NCBI GenBank assembly: GCA_963555705.1
Contig: OY743184.1
Location: 21,193,859-21,257,858, forward strand
Reading direction: 5' to 3'
Length of the DNA: 64,000 bases
Origin: Ligustrum vulgare
Taxonomy: Eukaryota > Streptophyta > Magnoliopsida > Lamiales > Oleaceae
The notes under the pieces are model-generated. The model had not been told where the DNA came from. It was given only the letters and a program-made list of their open reading frames with translations, and searched no databases. Of the stretch, positions 10,469 through 21,200 are shown one piece after another. The translations under genes and the position numbers were made by a program. Positions within the stretch are counted from its first letter, which is position 1. Every line of letters starts with the position of its first letter.

Positions 10469-11977
10469 TGTTCACTCATATCTCGCAATGCGAGATATCC
10501 CCGCAAGTGTACGGGTCGTGAGAAGTAATATAGTGGACCTTAGAGTCCGGATTATCGTCCCACGAGGACTGTTTACTAAGTACCGAAATATTTTAGTTCT
10601 AAACTTTATTTGAACACACAAATGAATTTGATGTTTTGAATTAAAACTAAGAAGATGAATTAAATAATTAAATTGTGAAATTGTTTTGTTTTAAAAGATG
10701 ATTGTAAAGTGGTTGGGATTCACGATTTCACCTAACCAATTAAATTAATTCCAATTCCAGATTTTATTTTCTAAATATGTGATCGATCGAATTCACTGAT
10801 TCAAATTGAGATTCCTCAGTTTAAATCAATCCTACCTAAATAAGTCAACCTTGTATCTCTACAGAGGGTCCGAATATTCCTTATCTAGATGCATTACACA
10901 CAAGAATTCACACACGACCGCAATAATTACAAGAGTATATCTCTATCTCTCGTTCAATTACCGGATTTATTACCTAGATCTATGTTATTAACTCACCTCT
11001 CGGATTATGGAAATAACACATAGAATCATGAATAAGTGGCCAGTTCATTCACACATTAATCGCAATAATAAATCAACACATGCATCAAAGCGTTAAAACA
11101 AGGAATATGGAATTAAAATAATATGACTAGGCTACATCGTTCATCCCAACGTCAAATTTAGCTACACATCATGATTAAAGAGCAAAAACAATAAAATATA
11201 ACGTTCATTGAAAATAACAAAGAAGAATGGAAAAATTGCACCAATTATCAATTCTTCAAGTATCTTCAATTCACGCCCCTCTGCGATGCTTGATTCTCCA
11301 AGAATTTTAATTAAAATCTCTGTTGTGGCTCATTCTATGGAGAGGCAAAGGTCTGATTTTCGTGCCTTATGTGTTGTATATATAGGTTTTGGAGAAAACC
11401 TAGGTCAAAACAAGAGAATTCTGTTGAAAATCGCGAGAAAAAGCCCACAGTCGGCCCAGCCGGATAACTGCGCGATCGCGTGGTAGAAACCCTAGCGATC
11501 GCGTGGTTGATGTTAAAACTCTCGGGTTAAGAATTTGCCTCATCTCGCGATCGCTTGGTATGTGACCAGCGATCGCGACTTCATCATTCTTCCGGCTGTG
11601 CAAGTTAGTCCCTGACTTTTAATTGCGCCTTCAGTCCTCAACTTTCAATTGTTTCAATTTAGTCCCCAAACTTTATCTTCTTCTCGGTTTGACCATTCAA
11701 GCTCTTAATTCATTCAATTAGGTCCTCCAACCTCTGATTTAGTCACTTTGGCACCAAGCATGTTTCCCGGTTGTTGTCACAAACTCCTCACTTGTCCAAT
11801 TTAGCTCCAATTAACATCCAATCATGTCATTTTTCCATTAATTGCTTCATTCTTCTTCAATTGGGACATTTTCTGAAAGGTAAACAAATAAACATAAATT
11901 AAATAGCAAATATTCCCAAACGACAATAATTAATCCTAATTTAGACATACAAATAAGTGTATAAAATACACTTATCA
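10469..11977 (-). repeat. 5' LTR of the young gypsy element
   Basis: On the minus strand this 1509-bp LTR starts TGATAAGTGTATT at 11977 and ends at 10469 just before the primer-binding site. It repeats at 3345-4853. It carries a TATA box near 11376-11386 and, upstream of it, four GCGATCGC palindromes (11472-11576). The outer flank is GTTAC at 11978-11982. Confidence 0.92.
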
Positions 11978-12741
11978 GTTACACATGTTAAAAACTAAAA
12001 CATTAAATTTTGGGGAAAAAAAAAGAAGAAGAAGAAAGAAATCATATTAAACAAATAATGAAGAAGAATGAGATAAAGATCTTGTACCATGAAAGTAGTC
12101 CCTTCTTAGAAATTTGGAACACGTCCTTTGAATGCCTTGAGTCCTTTAATTTCCTCTTGCTTTGTGCTTAGTTTTGTAGAATAATCAACAACCATCAATG
12201 TATTTATAGCTTCCCAAAAATCCCTAAGATCGCACAAAATTCGTAGCCCAAGTTAACCCAAAAATATCCAACTTTCCACAAGAAAACAGATCTCTCGCTG
12301 CTTAGAATTGCCTTGCGATCGCAGGGACTTATGTATTTCACTTCTGCATATGTTTCGATTAACCATGCGCTCACAAGGTTTGTTGCCAATGCAATCGCAT
12401 AGGTAAACCTCAAATGTTAATTTCCCTTCTGGTCCCTAGGTAATTACACTCTCAGTCCTCCATTCTGTCTTCTTCGATTGAGTCCCCATATTCTCACTAT
12501 CATTCAATTTGATCCTTTTATATTTGTAGACCCGGTCCTTCAACTCTTAAAAGTTTACAGATTGGTCCACTTTTCCTTTTATACACTTTTAGTCCCTTTC
12601 TTGTTAAGTATCCAAACACATCCCAATTCGAGTTTTTCCTAATACAAATAAAATAAACACACAATTTAGAAATATCACATTTTGAAATGCTCACAAGTGT
12701 CTAAATTTAAGGTCAAAGTAAGTATAAAAATGTACTTATCA
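11978..12741 (-). repeat. Older, diverged LTR fragment of a related gypsy family
   Basis: This stretch follows the same order as the young LTR: a promoter-like part, a GCGATCGC octamer (12315-12322), alternating 'AGTCC'-rich sequence, then a terminus ending in ACTTATCA. Overall identity is too low for it to be the same family. The young element appears to have inserted at or inside it. It is probably a truncated or solo LTR. Confidence 0.5.
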
Positions 12742-14016
12742 ACATGTTATAAAATCAGTTACATGATCTATGACTTGTTAAATATGTAGCTGTGACTTGC
12801 AATAATAGTGACAGGTTAGGAATGCAGAATTTGATCAATGAAGTATGACAAGTGACCTGTATCAATCTAACTATGACTAGAGACATTAACTTGTTTAAAT
12901 CCAAATAAACCAGAACTGAATAATGCCAAATGATATCAGGGTCTGTATGTGTGACCCATGACCTGTAAAAATTGATCTATGACCAGTAATCAGTATATTG
13001 TTAAAATTATAATAAACTCGAACTTGAGGAATGGTAGCCGTGACTGTTAAAAGTTATCAATTTATCATATTAAAGAAGTTACCTGAAACATTAAGAGATC
13101 AAATGCTCTATGCAATAATATTCTCACGAACAAATTCAAATATTCTTGCAGGTTTTCACAAAATTTAAGCAATGCTTTTAAAGGAAAAAAAAAAAAAAAA
13201 AAAGAGAAAGGCTATAGAAGAGTTAGCATTTTAAGGACCCTTACCATTTTCATTATTGCCAAAATCGGACTATGAAAGTGTTAGAACTTGGTCTTTTGCA
13301 AGCTCAAGTCGACTGTATGACTGCTTGTGTTTCTTTTTAGTTTTTACCCATAGTAATGGGTGTTGGAAGCCCCGGGCCACAAACCAAACCAACCCAACAC
13401 CCTACCCAAGCAAAAATGGAGAGCTCCTCACCACTCACTGAGCCCAGAAATAGAGAAGAATCAGTATAGGGTGAAGGACCCATGTGGGATGAACCTTCAA
13501 CCCATTTGTTTTAGCATATTTTCCACTTAAGAATAAATAAATTAAAAAAATCTACTGGCAGATTTCCAGCTAGCACGGATGAAGAGGGCAAGGCGGAGAT
13601 GAAGGTCTGGAAGAAAGGAGAAGAGGGTTTGGAATGGAGGAAAAGGTGGCCGAGTGATCGAGTCTGAGAGAAGAAAGGGAAAAATCAATGCATTCTGATA
13701 GCACCACCAAATGGCCAATTTTTGGATGTAACCGATCCACTAATTCAACCACCCCACTCAAGTGAAAACTGCCCACCATATTCAGCATCCAATAAATAGT
13801 TAAAAACATGAAAAATGGGCTAAATAAAACTGTCTCGATTATAATGTTTTGGCCAAAATCTAGATTCTGCTGACACTGTTGATTCTGTTCAAAATTAACA
13901 ATCAATTAAATATTCCTAGAATCTCTGCTGTTTTTATTAATATATATATAGATATAGATATAGATTGTAATTTAATTTCAATTTTGCAATTAGTTACAAT
14001 AGTAACTAATAAATTT
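12742..14016. other. Intergenic, no gene recognised
   Basis: AT-rich sequence with repeated 'tgacctgta/tgacttg'-like words and a poly-A run near 13183-13204. Open frames up to 111 codons occur (for example 13570-13905 minus). None shows a known domain, and I would not annotate them. Confidence 0.6.
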
Positions 14017-14025
14017 GTAAAACAT

Positions 14026-14461
14026 TGAGATGACAATGAGGCGTGTTTGGGGCGGTACCCCTGCCACATGTCCCGTCCAATTAGGAGAACCCTGAACCCA
14101 TACCCGCCACATGACCTGCTATGTCATTGCGGCATCTCATACTCGCCCCGTTAATGCCCCATTTGTATTTTTATTTTTTTTATTTTTTGGTTATGTAAAA
14201 AACATATTTTTATTTTTTGTTATGTAAACAACACGTCTAAAATTTTTTTACTTGTTTTACTTCTATATTCTATTAATCCATCCTAATTATTGAAATTTTA
14301 AATCTTCAATTAAATTTTATTTTATTTTAATTAATATGCGGATCGAGTTTGGGGCGGATCACTCAATACCCGCCCCAAACCCATTGTCAACCCATATCCG
14401 CCCCCACCAACCCGTGGGGTAGCCAAAATTCGGGTTAAGACAGATTTTTTTGTCGTCCTTA
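14026..14461. mobile_element. Small TIR element (MITE) of the 'TAGGGATGGCAATGGGGCGGG' type
   Basis: The ends are degenerate inverted repeats (TGAGATGACAATGAGG on the left; TAAGGACGACAA read inward from the right). The element is flanked by a perfect GTAAAACAT duplication at 14017-14025 and 14462-14470. The GC-rich interior ('ggggcgg...cccgcc') inside AT-rich DNA fits a common plant non-autonomous family. An 8-9 bp duplication suggests hAT or Mutator ancestry. It has no coding capacity. Confidence 0.7.
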
Positions 14462-14470
14462 GTAAAACAT

Positions 14471-15200
14471 AACAGATTTAGAAGACATAATAATTCATTG
14501 GAGGTTGAACAAGGGAAGACTTCAATTGTAATTAATTACAATTGCAATTTATTATAAAAGTATTAAAAGTAATTATCAAAATCAAGTTTTGTAATTAATT
14601 TTAATTGTAATTGTAATTGTAATTTTATTTCGATTTTTCACTTAGTTACAATTGTAACTAATGAATTTGTAAATATGATTTTTTTTTTTTGCTAGAATTA
14701 ACTGGATAAGTTATTATAACTTTATTTCAATTTCGTAATTAATTACAATTGTAATTTTAATTCGATTTTGTAATTATTTGTAATTGTAATTGGTAAATTT
14801 GTAAAACATGACATGACATTTACCTTAATTATAACTGTAATTACAACTTAATTACATTTTGTAATGGATTACAATTAATTACAGTTGTTACTTTATTTAA
14901 ATTTTGTAATTCATTAAGAATGTAACTAATTAGTTACTATTGTAATTTAATTGTATATTACAAATCACTCAAAATTTCATTTATCTTTTAAAATTAATTT
15001 AATTACTTACAAATTGTAATTATTTACATTTTATAATGAACTACTATTTATAATTAATTACAATTGCAACTTAGTTATATTCTATAATGAATTACAGTTT
15101 ACAATTAATTACAATTGTAACTTAATTACATTAGGTAATGAATAACATTTTACAATTAATTATAATTGTAACTAATGAATTTTTAAAATATTAGTATAAT
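14471..15200. repeat. Degenerate TAATTACAATTGTAA-type simple repeat field
   Basis: Variants of TTAATTACAATTGTAACT recur many times, also upstream at 13960-14015. The unit is itself nearly palindromic. No regular period is kept. Confidence 0.7.
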
Positions 15201-16042
15201 TTGTAAAATATGATGGCATGTAAAATTAAAAGGCATTATTGATTGCTTCTGTTGCGTCTTCATTACCATTTTTTCCACTATCACCACCGCTACAATACGA
15301 TTTTGTGTTTTCCCACCATCTATAAGCTACAATTGATACGCTGTTTGATGAAAACCTGTAGTTGAATTCATTCAAGTTGTGCTTATTTTTGGAAATTTCA
15401 GTTTGGAACTTGGGCATTTCCTAGCAGCTCCAGCACTTTTGTTCTGAAGCTAGGAGACTACGTTCACGACAGCAAAACCAAAAAAAACAAAGGCACGCGA
15501 GCAAAAATCAAGAGAATAAAGAAAAAAAATCAGGCATTGACACTGGTGCCGTCGTCGAACCACCGCCAAAAGATTCATACTGCATACTATTTTGTTCTAT
15601 TCGACTGGATCAGCCAAGTTGGTGTTGTTGTTTTCATCGCTAAATGTTAATCTGCCTGAGAACTTGACAGCAAGGCAACCATTTGGAAGCACCTGAGAAA
15701 TTCTTAAAGCTGCTCGCTCGCCACTTCTTTTTTGAGAGAGTCAATTCGAGAGCTAAATATGTTTGGTTCCAGCCTTGTGAACCACCCTACGGCTACACAG
15801 AAAGTTTTGCCATCTTGAATTCTGAGTAGTTTCCCTTCCAAAAAGACTCCAGTCCAATAAATGCAAAGTACCGTCGAATGAATGACAGCCACAGACAAAT
15901 GCCTTCCGTCTTCAGCTGAATCGATCTTCTACAAATATGAGTGTGAGTGGGAATGTGCGTGCGCAAATTTAGGGTTTATTTCATTTACCTAATTTTGGAA
16001 AACACTTCGTAAACACCTTATTTGGATAATTTATTTATATTA
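15201..16042. other. Intergenic, no gene recognised
   Basis: Short open frames exist on the minus strand (15226-15417, 15704-15898), but I recognise no domain and see no convincing splice pattern. Sequence near 15940-15990 could be a transcript leader, but this is not supported further. Confidence 0.5.
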
Positions 16043-16052
16043 TAGTATAAAA

Positions 16053-17513
16053 GGTTAATAGTACAAAACATCCCTATCTTTGACATGTATTGTACAAAAC
16101 ATCCCAACGTTTTGATTTTTTACGCTGGACGTCCCAACCTTTACATTTTCTTGTTGGAGACGTCATTTTCGTTATATTTAACCATATTTCAACGTTAAAT
16201 GAGGGGTATTTTTGTCCAATTCCATTTTTAATTCATTTTTTAAGGGTATTTGGCACAAAACGTCCCTACGTTTGACATTCATTGTTGAAAAAGTCCATAC
16301 GTTCATTTTTTTGGCGAATAACATCCTTACATTTAGATTTTCTTGCAAATTAATCCCCAAAATTTACTTTTCTTTCAATTTAGTCATTCCGTATTTGATT
16401 TAAAGGTCATTTTCTTCAAACGTGTATAACTTTTGATCTACAACTCCGAATTGCACTCCATTTTTTGCGTTGAACTCCAAATTCAACACTCTTTCTTATG
16501 ATGTATCATGTGTTCATTTATTAAATATTTCGTTTTGACTTTTGTATTGTAGATACTTATTTTGTTAGTGTATCATTGATTAACGTAAATTGATTTCTGT
16601 AAATTTTATTGAAACGGTGAAATTTTAATTTTAGTGTGTTCGACGGCTAGCGTAATTTATAAATTGGATTTATTTTACATTTTTTTAAGGTAAAATGTTT
16701 GATTAAAAATTAGTATGTTTAGCCCATGTTTGAGTCATATTATAGTCTCAAATCACTTTTTGAAAATTGGAGAAAGAAATTTTGTGTTGTTTAAAAAGTG
16801 ATTTGAGACTATAATATGGCTCAAACAGGGGCTAAACATACCAATTTTTAACCAGACATTTTAACTTAGAAAAATTAAAAAAAAAAAAGTCAAATAAATT
16901 CAATTTATAAATTTCGCTGGCCGTCGAACACACACTAAAATTAAAATTTTACTGTTTCAATAAAATTTATAGAAATCAATTTACGTTAATCAATGATGCC
17001 CTAACAAAATAAGTATCTACAATATCAAAGTCAAAACGAAATGTTTAATAAATGAGCACATTATACATCATAAGAAATAGTGTTGAATTTGGAGTTCAAC
17101 GTAAAAAACGGAGTGCAATTCGGAGTTATAGATCAAAAGTTATACACGTTTAAAGACAATGACCTTTAAATCAAATATGAAATGACTAAATTGAAAGAAA
17201 TGTAAATTTTGGGGACTAATTTGCAAGAAAATCTAAATATAAAGACGTTATTCGCCAAAAAAATGAACGTAGGGACTTTTTCCACAATGAATGTCAAACG
17301 TAGGGACGTTTTGTGCCTAATACCCTTAAGAAATGAATTAAAAATGGAATTGGACAAAAATGCCCCTCATTTAACGTTGAAATATGGTTAAATATAACGA
17401 AAAGAACGTCTCCAACAAGAAAATGTAAAGATTGAGACGTCCAGCGTCAAAAATCAAAACGTTGAGATGTTTTGCACAATACATGTCAAATGTCCGTTTT
17501 GTGCTATTAACCC
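16053..17513. mobile_element. Long-inverted-repeat (foldback) transposon, Mutator-like by target duplication
   Basis: The element is almost entirely one inverted repeat. Arms of about 700 bp (16053-16761 and 16793-17513) surround a 31-bp loop. The tips read GGTTAATAGTACAAAAC on the left and the matching complement on the right. A perfect 10-bp duplication TAGTATAAAA flanks it (16043-16052 and 17514-17523). Foldback elements with 9-10 bp duplications are usually non-autonomous MULEs. Arm identity is high but not perfect. The ORFs at 16178-16403 and 17166-17391 are mirror images of each other and are not genes. Confidence 0.88.
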
Positions 17514-17791
17514 TAGTATAAAATATAAAAGTATGATTGGGCCAATGAGCCTACTTAACCCTTCGTAGAACTGGTTTTATTTGAAGGGCATGACCCAACC
17601 CATAACACCCACTATCGAGCGTCAAAAATCAAAACGTTAGGATGTTTTGCACAATACATGTCAAATGTCCGTTTTATGCTATTAACCCTAGTATAAAATA
17701 TAAAAGTATGATTGGGCCAATGAGCCTACTTAACCCTTCGTAGAACTGGTTTTATTTGAAGGGCATGACCCAACCCATAACACCCACTATC
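17444..17791. repeat. 174-bp tandem duplication spanning the foldback end and its flank
   Basis: Units 17444-17617 and 17618-17791 each carry the last 70 bp of the right arm, the target-duplication copy and about 100 bp of flank. Only a few bases differ. It arose after the element inserted, because each unit contains the element-flank junction. Confidence 0.9.
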
Positions 17792-17917
17792 AAGTTACCA
17801 AGAGCCTTAGAGACCAGTCCATTTTGACCCCACTAGATGATAATGAGCTTGCCTATCTGTATAGTTTACGGGAGGGCAAGAATGTGCCATTTCGACATGA
17901 TAACTCTCTATGACAAC

Positions 17918-17920
<3 letters not shown>

Positions 17921-17967
<47 letters not shown>

Positions 17968-18060
17968 AATAACAAAACATTGAAAAACTAAAGTACAAAT
18001 GAAATCTGATCTTATATGTATTGAAAAACTAAAGTACAAATGAAATCTGATCTTATATGT
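17921..18060. repeat. (AAT)n microsatellite and 41-bp tandem duplication
   Basis: An AAT run at about 17921-17960 is followed by AAAT repeats. Then a 41-bp block starting ATTGAAAAACTAAAG occurs twice in a row (about 17979-18060). These lie just beyond the 3' end of the RNA-binding protein gene. Confidence 0.85.
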
Positions 18061-18221
18061 AAGGTCATCGATCCTGAAACTGACATGAAGGTCTTACATT
18101 TAATTGAAGAAAAAAGCTACAAATATTTCAGATGAGTAGGTGCGATGGGTGATGGCTTCCTGAGCAGTTGCTAGAGTAGCCTAAGCTTTTTTTTTTCCGC
18201 TTAAATAAATATATTTTTCTT

Positions 18222-21200
18222 TCACCTTGACTTCTTACTGCGCATTCCCATCCGTGACTTCGCATACCTAAATTTATTGTTAAGTAAAAAACTAATGAAA
18301 ATGAAAAGGGCTTATTTTGATATGGAAAACAAGCAGTGGAAAGTAACACAGGAAAACAAGAAACTAGTTCAAAAGGATACTCCAGCCGCATCCCCTCACC
18401 AGACGGTGAGGAGTAGAGAATTGTGCCTTGTAGATGACCTAGTGCTTCAGTTGAACTGGCAGTATCCTGCACATGTAGAAACACTCCAAATTATACAGAA
18501 TATAAAGTGAAGAATGCATAACATGAAACTGGATGCTCCTTTCAACGAATGGTATCCAAAAAAAAAAAAAAAAAAAAAAATAACGAATACAAATAAATCT
18601 TGCTCCAGAGGTTACATTCCACGTATCAAAATCATCCTTAATAGGCAGTGACTTAAAACGATAGGTCCTTATTTGGCTATTTACTCATAAAATAATTTTC
18701 CATATAAATTAGAAATTGCAATAAAATATAACTATTATAATCTAGATAAACTCCAACTCTACTTAATTATAGCGTGTTTGCCCCCTTTATTTTGTGAATA
18801 ATGTGGTTTTGAATAGTATTCTGAGAGAATGTGGTTAAAAAATGTTTGAAAAGTCAAGAATAGTAGGGCTTGACTCAGATGGATGGTTGAGATTGAGTGT
18901 TGAATAAATTTTGTTTTAAAAAAATGGAGGCCAAATAGGAGCATAGTCTTTCGCCTTGAATAGACTTTAGCTCTTTCCTTGTTGCATCACATAATTTACG
19001 GAACAAACAAATAGAATAATGAACTAAATGAAACCTAACACCAGAAGCTAGATCCCAGATATCAAAATCATCATGTTTACCTAAGTTGTAACTCGAAAAA
19101 AAAAAAAATCTAGCTTGCAGGCTTCTATTGAATTTATTCCCTCATAGAACTCATCTCATAATTTGCTAGAGATTGCCATGACCAGTAAATCCATAGTACA
19201 TTTGGCAAAAGGGATAGCATTGAAGCCGTAGGAAAAATCACCCATGATCTCATAAAGAACAAAAATACAAGTCATAACTCATTAGTATAATGAGAGATCT
19301 ATTTATATGTCATTAAAAGTAAAGAATTCCCTTTCACGTCTTTATCTTCTATCAGTTATGATCCCTAAAGCAGCAATAACCCTAATACACACTATCATGC
19401 CATCCATTCACATATGAACCTTGTTAACTGCATTCTTCATATTCTGAATTAGTTTGAGCAATATGTGAAGCAAAACCCAATTCAAATGGTACAGAACTAT
19501 CAACTATCTTCAAAATGCATATGATTTTACTGGCAAAAAATTATTTCTAACTTTGTATTGCAGAACAAAAAATTCAAAATGAGACATACTGCAACACATA
19601 ATCAGATAGGTCTGAGAACAATACTAATAATGCCCGCGTCTGCAAATAATGCAAAAAATTTTAGAATACGTGGATGCAGTTTTAAATATGGGACAAATTT
19701 AAGTTATGCAAATTTACCAAGTTCAACTTCGCGTCACTTGTACTCAGGAATGTAAGCATATATAGCGAGACAACTACATATACATCTTTTTTCTATTGAG
19801 GGTTTGTCTAACATCCTTCAAGTTTAACTGAGGAAGAGATTCTATGCACTGATAGTCAACCTCACAACACATTAAGTCCACTTCTCCAGATAAATATATT
19901 GAAAAGATCAAGCCAACGTTCATATAAAGTATTTTGCAGGGATCCATGACTGATTAGCTAAAGTGCCGAGAGAAGTTGCATACCTGAAAGTCAACAAATG
20001 CAACAGGAGCTCCATAGGTGCTCTGCATCTTCAATTTTATAAATCCACGACATCTAAGGATGGCAACAGTAAGTAAATATTTTCTTAATATTCTAGGTTT
20101 TCATGTCTGGAAATTGCACAAAGAGAGTTCCCAAAACCTTGAAAATACTTGGATCAGCTCTTGTTCTGAGCAGGTTGGACCCAGATTAGCCACGAAGAGT
20201 GTAGGGCATGGAGGATTGTTCTGCAAAAACAAGGTTTTGAAATAAATATTATAATGTGTACAAGTATACCTAGAAAATTAACTCAGATTTGCAAATTCTC
20301 ACTAAGTAATGCTTATAACTGGACAAGAATTGAAAGCTTCCCAGCAATTCAATTTTAATATCCTTACATTCTAAGAAAATGCTTACTTTCCTCAACCCCA
20401 CCCACCCAAAACAAAATAAAATATATAATAAGTAACACAGATAGAGAATAGTCATCCTCAATACTTTTGAAACCCAAGCTCATTTGCAGCGTACCTCCCC
20501 CACCCCCCAAAACCACATGCTCAGGCACACAACCCATTTCAAAGTGACCATGAATGCCTCCATTCTCCCCCTTCAAAACCAAGATAAATTTCATACATTC
20601 ATCAAACTCACAACTTACCATTCACTGGCCCCTGCAACCTCTACTACAACTACAACGTACCATTCATTTGCAGCGTACCTCTCTCGACAATGTTTTCTTT
20701 CGGCGCCCACCTTTTGCTCCACTCATCATGCAAACTAGCAACAACCGATCCCAAGCCAACACAAGACGCAAGCTATGAATGTCAGCCAATTCTTATCCCA
20801 ACCGTCTGGAAGCATGGGCAATTGCGAGCACTACATTACTACGTGCGTCTTATGCCTAAGCCAATTGATCGCCACACAGCACAATTTCGCCCCACACATT
20901 CCCTTACATTCCGCATCGTTTGGTTTTTCAGGCACCAAAAATTTGCAGCGTACCTCCCCCCGCCCCAAAACATGCTCAGGCACATAACCCATTTCAAAGT
21001 GACCATGAATGCCTCCATTCTCCCCCTTCAAAACCAAGACAAATTTCATACATTCATCAAACTCAGAACTTACTATTCACCGGCCCCTGCAACCTCTCCC
21101 TCCCTTCCCCCCCCCCCCCCCCACCCCTCTTTTCTCGCTCACGCACACAACCCATTTCAAAGTGACCATGAATGCCTTCATTCTCCCCCTTCAAAACCAA

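Larger units (their letters stand above)
3345..11977 (-). mobile_element. Young non-autonomous Ty3/gypsy LTR retrotransposon (gag-protease only), complete copy
   Basis: The element reads on the minus strand: 5' LTR 11977-10469, primer-binding site, gag, protease, a long 3' non-coding part, a G-rich polypurine tract, then the 3' LTR 4853-3345. Both LTRs are 1509 bp, begin TGATAAGTG and end in CA. They appear identical except for one difference I noticed (G at 4700, A at 11824), so the copy is very recent. The internal region is 5615 bp. I find no reverse transcriptase, RNase H or integrase motif in any frame, so it resembles the TR-GAG class of non-autonomous plant elements, here with a protease as well. 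The Asp-type primer site and gag/protease style suggest the Athila/Tat branch (inference). The right flank is GTTAC. The left target duplication cannot be tested because the tandem copy continues past the window edge. Confidence 0.9.

Noticed and set aside
13570..13905. 111-codon minus-strand ORF
   Set aside because: No recognisable domain, and neighbouring sequence shows no splice or promoter signals; left as intergenic.
16178..17391. Pairs of about 60-codon ORFs on both strands
   Set aside because: Mirror images made by the foldback arms, not genes.
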